Assembly: GCA_001029295.1 (NCBI GenBank)
Contig: LDXJ01000039.1
Location: forward strand, 1-57,178
Length of the DNA stretch: 57,178 bases
Source of the DNA: Peptococcaceae bacterium CEB3
GTDB lineage: Bacteria; Bacillota; Desulfitobacteriia; Desulfitobacteriales; Desulfitobacteriaceae
Direction of reading: 5' to 3'
Shown: piece after piece, positions 34,246-42,790 of the stretch
How the letters are laid out: each line of letters starts with the position of its first letter
Position numbering within the stretch: the first letter of the stretch is position 1
Notes under the pieces: generated by a model
Databases searched by the model: none
The model's input: the letters and a program-made list of their open reading frames with translations, nothing else
Told to the model about the DNA's origin: nothing
Program-made: the position numbers and the translations under genes

Positions 34246-35877
34246 ATGGCGAACGACGCGAACGTTAATTTGTTTGCCCGGCAGGCCACCGGCCTGGTCA
34301 GGCATTGGTCGGTTTTCGACGCCTTTATTTACTCGTTTTTCTCCATCAATCTAATTACCCTCGGTTTTTACATTTTCTCTTCTGCTCCCAATGTTCCGAA
34401 TGGACAGCTGATCCCTGCTCTGATTGTGAGTGCGCTGTTTATTCTGTTTGAGGTCGGCATCTATGCCATGATGATTTCGGTGATGCCCCGAGCCGGAGGA
34501 GATTACGTCTGGCAGAGCCGTATTTTGGGCGGAGGTTTAGGCTTTGTCTTAGCCATGACTGGTTGGGTATTGATCCTGTGGATGTGGATACCGGTGTATG
34601 GCTCTTTGCTTTCCTACGATGTCTTGACTCCGGTCTTGGCGATACTCAGTTCGATTGGGAACAGCGCGGGTTTGGCCGCCGCCGCGGTGTGGTTTACGAG
34701 CCAGACTGGGCTGTTCCTGTCCTCATTGCTTGTCATTCTGTTTGCCTTTATTGTGATTGGCATCGGCATGAAATGGTATGCCAGAATCCAAAAGATATCG
34801 TTTTTTATAGGGGCTTTGGGGCTCTTGACCGTATTTGTCATGCTGGCTGCCAGCACCCCGGCGCATTTTGCCGCGGAATTCAACCGATTCAGTCAGACTG
34901 TGTTTGGGGTCAAAGACAGCAATACTTATCAGAGCATCATAGCGCTGGCAGCCAAGGGAGGATATAAAGCTCTGCCTTTTGGCCATATGCCGATCATGGC
35001 CAGCCTCCCGCTAATTCCTTTGCTGCTTTTCTTCAATCTCTGGCCAAATTGGGGTTCAACTTTATACGGTGAGGTTCGTGGAGCGAGCGAATTCCGCAAG
35101 AATTTCTGGGGGATGGCGGCCGCCGTCATCATTACAACCGTTTTGGCGATTGTTCTTGTCGTCCTGTTGGCGAAAGGAATTGGTTGGGATTTTTACAACA
35201 CGGCGAATTTTGCCTTTTGGAGTGGCAAATCTCCCTTGCCGGTTTTTCCGTTCCTCAGCTTGTATGTTTCGTTTCTAACCCAAAATCCCTTGCTTCAGCT
35301 CTGGTTGGTTCTGTCCATGAGCGCCTGGTTTTTCGGTTGGGCCGGTACCGTTTTCCTCTCTTCGACCCGGGTCCTCTTTGCGGCTGCTTTCGACCGTGTG
35401 CTGCCCGACTGGATCGCGGAAGTGTCACCAAAGCATGGCACTCCCTTCCGGGCACTTCTGGTCATGGTGGTTCCTTCAGTCGTGCTGAGTGCTTTGTACG
35501 CCTATTCACCGACCTTTGCCAAGATGACTCTTGATACAACGGTGGTGATTGCCATCACCTATCTGGGGACGACAATTGCCGCCATGATGTTGCCGTTCAA
35601 GGATCCAGAGCTCTTTCGTGCCTCGCCTATTGCGAAATATAAGGTCGGCAATGTTCCTGTCATTACGATCATATCAATAGTTTTTGGTCTCTTCCTGTTG
35701 TGGAACATTTACATGTGGCTGGCCAAGGCGGTGTATGGAGTCAATGATCCTCTGTCCGCGGTCTTCATGTTGATTCTCTACGTAATTGCCCTCGTCTACT
35801 TTTTCATATCGAAGAATCACCGCAAAAAACAGGGTATTGATTTATCTTTAGTCCAAAAGACGATTCCTATCGAATAA
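34246..35877 (+). CDS. APC superfamily amino acid/amine permease
   Basis: This 543-residue integral membrane protein has ~12 hydrophobic segments of the APC family (FSINLITLGFYIF in segment 1, MPRAGGDYVWQSRILGG in the typical loop after segment 2). Substrate unknown; in this setting it could import an amine, an amino-acid betaine or export a demethylated product. It lies 25 bp after the nucleotidyltransferase-like gene with GGGAGGG before its ATG, and is followed by a stable hairpin. Confidence 0.87.
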   Translation: MANDANVNLFARQATGLVRHWSVFDAFIYSFFSINLITLGFYIFSSAPNVPNGQLIPALIVSALFILFEVGIYAMMISVMPRAGGDYVWQSRILGGGLGFVLAMTGWVLILWMWIPVYGSLLSYDVLTPVLAILSSIGNSAGLAAAAVWFTSQTGLFLSSLLVILFAFIVIGIGMKWYARIQKISFFIGALGLLTVFVMLAASTPAHFAAEFNRFSQTVFGVKDSNTYQSIIALAAKGGYKALPFGHMPIMASLPLIPLLLFFNLWPNWGSTLYGEVRGASEFRKNFWGMAAAVIITTVLAIVLVVLLAKGIGWDFYNTANFAFWSGKSPLPVFPFLSLYVSFLTQNPLLQLWLVLSMSAWFFGWAGTVFLSSTRVLFAAAFDRVLPDWIAEVSPKHGTPFRALLVMVVPSVVLSALYAYSPTFAKMTLDTTVVIAITYLGTTIAAMMLPFKDPELFRASPIAKYKVGNVPVITIISIVFGLFLLWNIYMWLAKAVYGVNDPLSAVFMLILYVIALVYFFISKNHRKKQGIDLSLVQKTIPIE

Positions 35878-35893
35878 TATTTTAGCGTCTTTT

Positions 35894-35939
35894 CCGGGTG
35901 GTTGATCCCTATGGCTGATGAGTAGGGTATGCCACCCGG
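35894..35939 (+). terminator. Long hairpin after the APC permease gene
   Basis: CCGGGTGG (35894-35901) pairs perfectly with CCACCCGG (35932-35939), and ATCCCTA pairs with TAGGGTA inside it. No T-run follows, so partial termination or mRNA 3' protection is likelier than full termination. Nothing else is seen in 35878-36068. Confidence 0.5.
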
Positions 35940-36068
35940 ACCCAGACCGAATCGCTATTGTATCGATCCGGATAGGCAGGAAAGAGGATCGGCAGAGCCC
36001 TTAACTCGGCAAAAATGGAAGGTTTCTGTAGCAAGCAATACTGGCGCGGGGTCTTTTGGAGGCTAATG

Positions 36069-37007
36069 ATGACAAAATTGTTCTTTGCCACAGACGTTCA
36101 CGGTTCAGACAAATGCTGGAAAAAGTTCGTATCAGCCGGGAAATTTTACAAGGCGGAAATTTTAATCCTGGGAGGGGACATGACCGGGAAGGCGATTGTC
36201 CCTGTGATGGAAACTAAAGGTGGGTTTAAGACAACCTTTCTGGAACAGGATTACATGATGCACAGCAGGGAGGAAACGGCCCAAATGGAGGAGTTGATCC
36301 GCAACCGGGGCTATTACCCGATTCGGATGGACTCGGACAGAATGGCGGACCTGGAAGCCCATCCTGAGAAAGTCAACGACTTATTTATTGATGTCGCCGT
36401 GTCCACAGTGGAAAAATGGATGGACTATGCCGAGGACAAACTGAAAAATTCCGGGATCAAATGCTACGTCTGTCCGGGCAATGACGACATGTTTGAAATA
36501 GACGAGGTGATCCGCAAGAGTGAGCTTGTGGAATTGACGGAAGGAAAAGTGATCAGACTCGATGAGCAGCATGAGATGATCAGCACAGGCTGGTCCAATC
36601 CTACTCCTTGGAACACTCATAGGGAATGCCCTGAAGATGAACTAAGGCGGAAAATTGACCCAATGGCTGAGCAGGTGGAAAACCTGAGTCAATGTATTTT
36701 TAATTTCCATTGTCCTCCTTATAATTCCGGGCTGGATGAAGCTCCGGAATTAGATAAAGATCTACGTCCGCGCTATGCGGGACGTTCTCTGGTTCCAGTG
36801 GGCAGCAAGGCTGTGAAAGAGGCGATCGAGACTTACAGGCCGTTGTTGGGATTATTTGGACATATCCACGAGGGAAAAGGAGTTAAGAAATTAAAAAAGT
36901 CAATCTGTATTAACCCTGGCAGTTCCTATGAACAAGGGGTTCTTATGGGGACACTAATTGAACTGGACAACAAAGGGGTTCGCAGCTATGTTTTAACTTC
37001 CGGCTGA
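36069..37007 (+). CDS. Calcineurin-like metallophosphoesterase
   Basis: This 312-residue cytoplasmic phosphoesterase contains the dinuclear metal site motifs DVHGS (D-x-H), GGDMTG (GD), PGNDD (GND), NFHCPP (H) and FGHIHEG (G-H-x-H). Substrate unknown. It lies 30 bp before an MttB-family gene and ~1.8 kb after a nucleotidyltransferase-like gene, so a nucleotide-type modification and its removal is one conceivable pairing (speculative). GGAGG lies six bases before the second ATG of an ATGATG, hence the start at 36069. Confidence 0.85.
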   Translation: MTKLFFATDVHGSDKCWKKFVSAGKFYKAEILILGGDMTGKAIVPVMETKGGFKTTFLEQDYMMHSREETAQMEELIRNRGYYPIRMDSDRMADLEAHPEKVNDLFIDVAVSTVEKWMDYAEDKLKNSGIKCYVCPGNDDMFEIDEVIRKSELVELTEGKVIRLDEQHEMISTGWSNPTPWNTHRECPEDELRRKIDPMAEQVENLSQCIFNFHCPPYNSGLDEAPELDKDLRPRYAGRSLVPVGSKAVKEAIETYRPLLGLFGHIHEGKGVKKLKKSICINPGSSYEQGVLMGTLIELDNKGVRSYVLTSG

Positions 37008-37036
37008 TTCCGGCCGAATGGAGAGGGGGTTTGGGT

Positions 37037-38449
37037 TTGGCAAGGCCCTATCTGAGTGTGTTAAACGCTGAGGAAATTGAGCGGATCAAAGAAGCCAGTA
37101 TGGATATCTTGCAACACACCGGCCTCAAGATGGATTACGCCCCGGCCCGGGATCTTCTGCGAGCGCGAGGAGCCAAGGTTGAGGGAGAGATTGTCTTTTT
37201 CCCACCAAGGCTGGTGCAGGAAGCTGTCATGTCCGCGCCGCGCGGCTTCAGGCTGTATGCCCGTAATCCGGCCAGGAACGTGAGCATTGGTGATGGGAAT
37301 CCGGTATTTGTTCCGGGTTATGGCGCACCTTTTATCACTTCTATAAGCGGGGCTAAGCGCAAGGCTGTGTATGAGGATTTTGTCCAATTGGCCCGTTTGG
37401 CGGGAGCCAGTCCCAACATGGACATTACCGGCGGGGTTCTGGTCGAGCCTCATGATATTCCCGAGAAGCACAGGCATCAACAAATGCTCTATGCCTGCCT
37501 GTCAAATTCAGACAAACCGTTTATGGGCAGCGCGACCGGGGCGGAGCACGCGAGGGATTCTTTGGCTATGGCGGCGACCCTGTTTGAGGATGACGATGAG
37601 AGGCCCTCCCGACCGGTGATGATCACCTTGATCAATTCTCTCACGCCTTTGATGTATGACGCCAGGATGGCAGGGGCTTTGATGGAATATGCCACGGCCG
37701 GTCAGCCCTTGATCATTGCATCTCTGGGCATGGCAGGATCGACCATGCCGGCGACTCTGGCATCTGTTTTGTCCCTGCAAAACGCGGAGGTTTTGGCCGG
37801 GATCACCTTGGCTCAGGTTGTGCGCGAGGGGACGCCGGTTGTCTATGGGTCAGTTTCGTCAATCACGGAGATGCGTTACGGTTCGTTGAGCATTGGGGCG
37901 CCGGAAGGTGCCTGGATTATTGCGGCGGCGGCGCAGATCGCTCACTCTTACGGTTTGCCTTGCCGGGCTGGGGGGTCTTTGACCGACAGCAAATTACCCG
38001 ACGCCCAAGCGGCGTCGGAGAGCATGATGAATATGCTGACCACCGGTTTGGCCGGAGTGGATGTGATTCTTCACGCGGCAGGCATCCTGGAATCCTATGT
38101 ATCTATGTCCTTGGAGAAGTTTGTTCTTGATGACGAGGCTTGCAGCGCCGTCAAACGATTCTTAAGGGGGGCCGATATAAATAAGGATACTTTGGCAGGA
38201 GGGTTAATCCACGATATCGGGCCGGGTGGAGAGTTTCTCTCGACAGAACATACGTATAGGCATTTTCGTTCGGAGTTTTGGCAATCACCTTTGGCAGAGC
38301 GGGGCAGTTATGATCAATGGCGGCTGGAAGGAACTCGCACGGCATTGACTAGGGCCCAATTACGTTTGCAAGAAATATTAGGAAATTACCAGGTGCCGCC
38401 CCTGCCTGAGAAGGTGGAAAAGCGCCTGCGCGAGAGAGCCGCTAGGTAA
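37037..38449 (+). CDS. MttB family methyltransferase, MtgB-like, without adjacent corrinoid gene
   Basis: This 470-residue non-pyrrolysine MttB-superfamily protein is closest to mtgB (7862) in the window: PGYGAPFITSISGAKRK, NSDKPFMGSATGAEHARDS, TLINSLTPLMYD, AGSTMPATLASVLSLQNAE and IGPGGEFLSTEHT align block by block. A second betaine-type substrate is likely. No corrinoid protein gene is adjacent, so it must borrow one (for example 1970-2617 or mtgC). It sits directly ahead of a tungsten aldehyde oxidoreductase gene. The TTG at 37037 has GAGGGGG seven bases upstream. Confidence 0.86.
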   Translation: MARPYLSVLNAEEIERIKEASMDILQHTGLKMDYAPARDLLRARGAKVEGEIVFFPPRLVQEAVMSAPRGFRLYARNPARNVSIGDGNPVFVPGYGAPFITSISGAKRKAVYEDFVQLARLAGASPNMDITGGVLVEPHDIPEKHRHQQMLYACLSNSDKPFMGSATGAEHARDSLAMAATLFEDDDERPSRPVMITLINSLTPLMYDARMAGALMEYATAGQPLIIASLGMAGSTMPATLASVLSLQNAEVLAGITLAQVVREGTPVVYGSVSSITEMRYGSLSIGAPEGAWIIAAAAQIAHSYGLPCRAGGSLTDSKLPDAQAASESMMNMLTTGLAGVDVILHAAGILESYVSMSLEKFVLDDEACSAVKRFLRGADINKDTLAGGLIHDIGPGGEFLSTEHTYRHFRSEFWQSPLAERGSYDQWRLEGTRTALTRAQLRLQEILGNYQVPPLPEKVEKRLRERAAR

Positions 38450-38469
38450 ACTGACGGGGAGGTAACCGC

Positions 38470-40266
38470 ATGAAGGGCTACAGCGGGAAAATTCTAAGGG
38501 TGGATTTGGGCACACGCGAAATGCGGATCGAGGAACCGCCCCGCCTATGGTACGAAAAATACTTAGGCGGGAAAGGATTGGGCTATCGCTATCTTTTACA
38601 GGATGTTGACGCGAAGGTCGATCCTCTGGGACCGGACAATGAGATCATATTCATGAGCGGTCCGTTTGCCGGCACGATTGTTCCCACGTCTTCACGCCTG
38701 GCGGTCTTGACGAAATCCCCGGCGACCGGAACGATTCTGGTAAGCCTGGTCGGTGGGGGGGTTGCCGCGGAGCTGAAGTATGCCGGATATGACGGAATCA
38801 TCATTTGTGGTCGGGCCGCGAGCCCTGTCTATTTGTACGTCTCCAATCATAAGGTTGCCGTTGAGAAGGCCGATGCGCTGTGGGGAAAGGGGATCCACGA
38901 AACGGAGGGCTTGTTGCGAGAGAAATATAAACCGGAAGTCAAGTCTTTGACGATTGGTCCGGGAGGAGAAAACAAAGTTCTTTATGCCTGTATTACAGTC
39001 GATGCTTATCATCAGGCCGGTCGCGGAGGATCAGGGGCGGTGATGGGCAGCAAAAACCTGAAAGCCATTGTTGTGCAGGGTTCGTCAGGGGTGCAGATCG
39101 ATAATGATATGAAAAGCTTTTTGAATTATATCCTGGAAATTCGCCAGCATGACGTTTTGACGGAAGCACACCTTTGGACTGATTTGACCGGAACCCCGGG
39201 TACGGTGGACGCCTCACAAGAAATCGGTGTTCTACCGACCCGAAATTATCAGGATGGCCAATACGAAAAAGTGGCCGGAATTAACAGTGACGCAGTCAAA
39301 ACGAAGTTGAAGAGAACAAGAGCCTGTGCCACCTGTCCTTTAGGATGCGGGCGGTTTACACAAGCCAAGGATGGAAGTTCGGTCGAAGGGCCGGAATATG
39401 AGACCATTGGTTTAGCCGGGTCGAACTGTGATGTCGACGATATGGACACATTGATCCGCTTTAACAAGTTGTGCGATGATTTGGGACTGGACACCATCTC
39501 CACCGGAGGAGTATTGGCTTTTGCCATGGAGGCGACAGGAAAAGGGATTTATGATTTTGGGATCCATTTCGGCGAAGAGGAGAAAATGCTGGACTATGTA
39601 AAGAAAATCGCCGGGCGCCGGGGTGTGGGAAACATTTTGGCCGCCGGGGTCAAGCGGGTGGCAGCCGACGTGGGAGGGCAAGACATTGCCATGGAAGTGA
39701 AAGGGCTGGAATTCCCGGCATTTGATCCCCGGGGGAGTTACGGCATGGCCTTGGCTTATGCCACTTCGGATCGGGGAGCATGTCATCAGCGGGCTTTTGC
39801 CATTGAAGAGGATGCTTTTGGCTCGATGGATCCTTTTACTTTTGTCAATAAAGCGGAGGTCGTAAAGCGGCAGCAGGATTACAACAGTGCTAAAGATTCA
39901 TTGATTATCTGCGACTTTTGGCGCCCGTCTCCCGAAACCCTGGCGGAAATCTACACCAGAGTCACCGGTTGGCCCATGACGGCTGAAGAGTTGAAAAGCT
40001 GTGGCGAGCGAATATGGAACATGGGGCAATTGTTTAACCAAGGTGCGGGCTTTGATAGAAAAGACGACTATCTGCCTCCAAGGGTCTTACATGATCCACT
40101 TTTACAAGGTCCGGCCGCCCATAAGACATTTAAGGTTGATGAATTTACCGCAAGTTTGTCAGAATTATACGGGTTGCGCGGCTGGGATGAAAGTGGGAAA
40201 GTACAAAAAGAAAAGCTTAGACAACTGGGGATGGATGACGGGATAGCAGGGGGAGCTGAACCATGA
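38470..40266 (+). CDS. Tungsten-dependent aldehyde:ferredoxin oxidoreductase
   Basis: This 598-residue enzyme of the AOR family oxidises aldehydes to acids (or the reverse) with ferredoxin, using a tungsten bis-pterin and one [4Fe-4S] cluster. The N-terminal GYSGKILRVDLGTREM opening, YLGGKGLG, and RGGSGAVMGSKNLKAI are family signatures. The cluster cysteines are C-x2-C-x3-C in CATCPLGC plus a late one in LIICDFW. The next gene is its ferredoxin partner, overlapping by 4 bp. Possible substrates include betaine aldehyde or another aldehyde from side-chain breakdown (inference). GGGGAGGT precedes the ATG. Confidence 0.92.
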   Translation: MKGYSGKILRVDLGTREMRIEEPPRLWYEKYLGGKGLGYRYLLQDVDAKVDPLGPDNEIIFMSGPFAGTIVPTSSRLAVLTKSPATGTILVSLVGGGVAAELKYAGYDGIIICGRAASPVYLYVSNHKVAVEKADALWGKGIHETEGLLREKYKPEVKSLTIGPGGENKVLYACITVDAYHQAGRGGSGAVMGSKNLKAIVVQGSSGVQIDNDMKSFLNYILEIRQHDVLTEAHLWTDLTGTPGTVDASQEIGVLPTRNYQDGQYEKVAGINSDAVKTKLKRTRACATCPLGCGRFTQAKDGSSVEGPEYETIGLAGSNCDVDDMDTLIRFNKLCDDLGLDTISTGGVLAFAMEATGKGIYDFGIHFGEEEKMLDYVKKIAGRRGVGNILAAGVKRVAADVGGQDIAMEVKGLEFPAFDPRGSYGMALAYATSDRGACHQRAFAIEEDAFGSMDPFTFVNKAEVVKRQQDYNSAKDSLIICDFWRPSPETLAEIYTRVTGWPMTAEELKSCGERIWNMGQLFNQGAGFDRKDDYLPPRVLHDPLLQGPAAHKTFKVDEFTASLSELYGLRGWDESGKVQKEKLRQLGMDDGIAGGAEP

Positions 40267-40661
40267 AACTTGTGTTGGATTCCTCACGCTGTACCGGTTG
40301 CGAGAGCTGTGAGCTAGCCTGTGCCGCTTTTCATACCAACGCATTCGATCCGGGAAGATCCAGAATTCGAATTGCCAATGATCCTTATCGGGGAGAGAGT
40401 CAAATTAATGTTTGCCGGAATTGTCCGGATCACCCCTGTGTGGACGCATGCCGGTTTGACGCCTGTGTCTATAATGACAGGACTGGCTTTGTAGAGGTTC
40501 GCGATGAAGCCTGCTCACGTTGCAATGCCTGTGTTGTTGCTTGTCCTTATGATGCTGTTTTCCTGGATCCTATGACTGAACTGCCACTGATTTGTGACGG
40601 CTGTTCAGGGATACCGCGATGTGTGCCATTTTGCTACAAGGAGGCAATCCGGCTGGAGTAG
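40263..40661 (+). CDS. AOR electron-transfer subunit, multi-[4Fe-4S] ferredoxin
   Basis: This 132-residue ferredoxin-like subunit has cysteine groups CTGCESCELAC, CRNCPDHPCVDAC, CSRCNACVVAC and CDGCSGIPRCVPFC. That is enough for about four [4Fe-4S] clusters, as in the DMSO-reductase/AOR electron-transfer subunits. ATGA overlap with the AOR gene implies translational coupling. It passes electrons from the tungsten enzyme to the cell's ferredoxin or another acceptor. Confidence 0.9.
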   Translation: MKLVLDSSRCTGCESCELACAAFHTNAFDPGRSRIRIANDPYRGESQINVCRNCPDHPCVDACRFDACVYNDRTGFVEVRDEACSRCNACVVACPYDAVFLDPMTELPLICDGCSGIPRCVPFCYKEAIRLE

Positions 40662-40757
40662 ACGAATGATAAAATCCGCTTAAAGGGAGAAACTGGCTTT
40701 TCGCCATTGAAACACGGCTATTCATGGCTGACGTCTTTTCCGGAAGGAGGGTGGTGA

Positions 40758-40784
40758 TATAATGATATTTGTACGAAGTGTACA
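40758..40784 (+). promoter_or_regulatory. Second GbsR-type promoter/operator, upstream of aldehyde dehydrogenase
   Basis: TGATATAAT gives a -10 (40758-40763), followed seven bases later by TGTA (40770-40773)/TACA (40781-40784), in fact TGTAC-N5-GTACA. Spacing from -10 to dyad is identical to the gbsR promoter, and the flanking bases (ACAGAARAAACTGAAT) are also shared. It is the only promoter-like site I see before the aldehyde dehydrogenase gene, ~375 bp downstream. Confidence 0.55.
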
Positions 40785-40795
40785 GAAGAAACTGA

Positions 40796-41137
40796 ATGAA
40801 CATTATTAATCAGAATTTTGTTACGGATATCCAAAGAGTTCACAACATGATAGTTAAGGCCGGAGTTTTAGAGACAGCCGCAAGCCCATCTGTATGGTTT
40901 ACCAGACAGGAGTGTTTTGCGGCTGCTCTTTTAGAAGAAGAGGTTTTACGGAAAGCGGGAGGCTTGCGCACGTGGCGGATGTTGGTTTGGCGGAGACAGG
41001 GGATCTTGCGTTCCCGCGCAAAGTCGCGATGCTCATGTGGCTGATGGTTCGGGATTTTGGCCTATACCAGATAGTGGGTGTATCTAGCTTTTGAAGGCAG
41101 ATGTTGGAAAAGTAAAGAAACGAGGGAGGCAGAAAAA
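40796..41137 (+). other. Leader region before aldehyde dehydrogenase, no clear gene
   Basis: Two overlapping short frames (82 and 66 codons) run through here without a good ribosome site or a family I recognise. Together they could be one frameshifted small gene, or simply a long untranslated leader. The last bases carry GAGGGAGG, the ribosome site of the next gene. Confidence 0.3.
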
Positions 41138-42607
41138 ATGTTTGAAGTCAAAAAGATGTGGATCAACGGGGAATGGATACTGGCGGAATCGGGAAAAATT
41201 CGTGATCTTATTAATCCCGCAAATGAAGAGGTTTACGCCCGAGTCACGGAAGGGGATGTTGCCGATACCCGGAAGGCGGTTGCCGCAGCTAGAGAGGCGT
41301 TTGACCATGCCCCTTGGGCGGAGACCCATGTGACGGAACGGGCGGCAAAGCTGGTGAAAATTGCCGACTTGATCGAAAAAGATGGAGAGAACCTAGCGGT
41401 GCTGGAGACGACGGGCACCGGAAAGGGGTTGCGTGAAAGCCGCTCTGACGTGGCGGATGTCATTTCGGCCTTCCGTTACTTTGCCGGACTAGCGGATAAG
41501 CCTGGCGGGCAAACCTTTGATGTTCCTGCCTCGGCCATGAGTATGGTCTTGCGGGAACCACTTGGAGTCTGTGGGCAAATTGTTCCTTGGAACTATCCCA
41601 TGCTGCAAATCTCCTGGAAGCTTGCCCCGGCTCTGGCGGCGGGGAATACATGTGTCGTTAAACCCAGTGAACTCACTCCCTTGAGCACCATTAGGATGAT
41701 GGAATTGATTGAGGAGGTGGGATTTCCACCGGGTGTCATAAACCTGGTTCTGGGTCCGGGGCCGACGGTCGGCAACGAGCTGGCCGCCAGTGAACAGGTT
41801 GATTTTATCTCCTTTACAGGAGGACCGATCGCCGGCCGCAGCATCATGCAGGCGGCTGCCTCCAATTTCAAAAGGGTTGCTCTGGAATTAGGCGGCAAAT
41901 CACCCAATATTATCTTCGCCGATGTCGATCTGGATCTGGCCGTTGACTATGCACTGTTTGGTATTTTTGTGCATGCCGGGCAGGTTTGCTCAGCCGGTTC
42001 CCGTCTGCTGGTAGAGGAATCCATTCACGATGAATTGGTGGATCGCCTCATTCAGAGGGCCCGGAAAATTAGGTTAGGCAACGGCATGGATCCCGAGAGT
42101 GAAATGGGACCGTTGATTTCGGCGCTTCACAGAGAAAGAGTAGAGAATTATATCCGTATCGGTATCGAGGAAGGAGCAAAATTGGTCTGTGGCGGAAAAC
42201 GGCCGCAGAACTTCGCCAAAGGATATTTCTTGGAGCCGACCGTTTTTACCGATACTCGTCCCGAGATGAGAATTGTCCGGGAAGAGATCTTCGGTCCTGT
42301 ACTGGTGACCCAAAAATTCAGCTCGGAAGAAGAGGCGGTAGAGCTGGCTAATGCTACAAAGTACGGGCTGGCGGGGGCTGTTTGGACTAATGATGTAACC
42401 CGGGCTCATAGAATCGCCCGCAAACTGCGTGACGGTATCGTGTGGATCAACAATTACCATCCATATTACGTAGAAGGACCATGGGGCGGCTATAAACAAA
42501 GTGGCTTCGGGCGGGAACTGGGAACCTTTGGCTTTGACGAATACAGCCAAATCAAACAGCTGGTCATCAACTTAGATGTCGCTCCCGTGCGTTGGTTCAA
42601 AAACTGA
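41138..42607 (+). CDS. NAD(P)-dependent aldehyde dehydrogenase, betaine-aldehyde-dehydrogenase-like
   Basis: This 489-residue enzyme of the ALDH superfamily has the catalytic glutamate in LELGGKSPN and the catalytic cysteine in GQVCSAGSRL, with NYPMLQISWKLAPALAAGN and EEIFGPV as further signatures. The length and these blocks resemble GbsA/BetB, which oxidise betaine aldehyde to glycine betaine; the GbsR-like site upstream and the quaternary amine importer downstream support this. The ATG at 41138 follows GGGAGGC. Confidence 0.85.
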   Translation: MFEVKKMWINGEWILAESGKIRDLINPANEEVYARVTEGDVADTRKAVAAAREAFDHAPWAETHVTERAAKLVKIADLIEKDGENLAVLETTGTGKGLRESRSDVADVISAFRYFAGLADKPGGQTFDVPASAMSMVLREPLGVCGQIVPWNYPMLQISWKLAPALAAGNTCVVKPSELTPLSTIRMMELIEEVGFPPGVINLVLGPGPTVGNELAASEQVDFISFTGGPIAGRSIMQAAASNFKRVALELGGKSPNIIFADVDLDLAVDYALFGIFVHAGQVCSAGSRLLVEESIHDELVDRLIQRARKIRLGNGMDPESEMGPLISALHRERVENYIRIGIEEGAKLVCGGKRPQNFAKGYFLEPTVFTDTRPEMRIVREEIFGPVLVTQKFSSEEEAVELANATKYGLAGAVWTNDVTRAHRIARKLRDGIVWINNYHPYYVEGPWGGYKQSGFGRELGTFGFDEYSQIKQLVINLDVAPVRWFKN

Positions 42608-42713
42608 ATTCTTCCCACAAGCCGTTGCCAGTTGAGGAGGTGATGTCTTTGACTGAGAGGACAGTGATCGGGTGTTCCATTGTTTACTGTTTGCACCTGG
42701 AGAAAGAGACAGT

Positions 42714-42790
42714 GTGACCAAGGTTTGGGCTGTTTTGCTGTAAGGGGGTTGAAGAAAAATTTTATCTTTAAAAAATGTGACCAAGGTTTT
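42714..42790 (+). repeat. Fourteen-base direct repeat at the start of the OpuC-like operon
   Basis: TGTGACCAAGGTTT occurs at 42713-42726 and again at 42776-42789, where it encodes the VTKVF start of the ATPase. The intervening DNA carries AAGGGGG. The repeat implies a local rearrangement around the gene's start. Confidence 0.45.
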
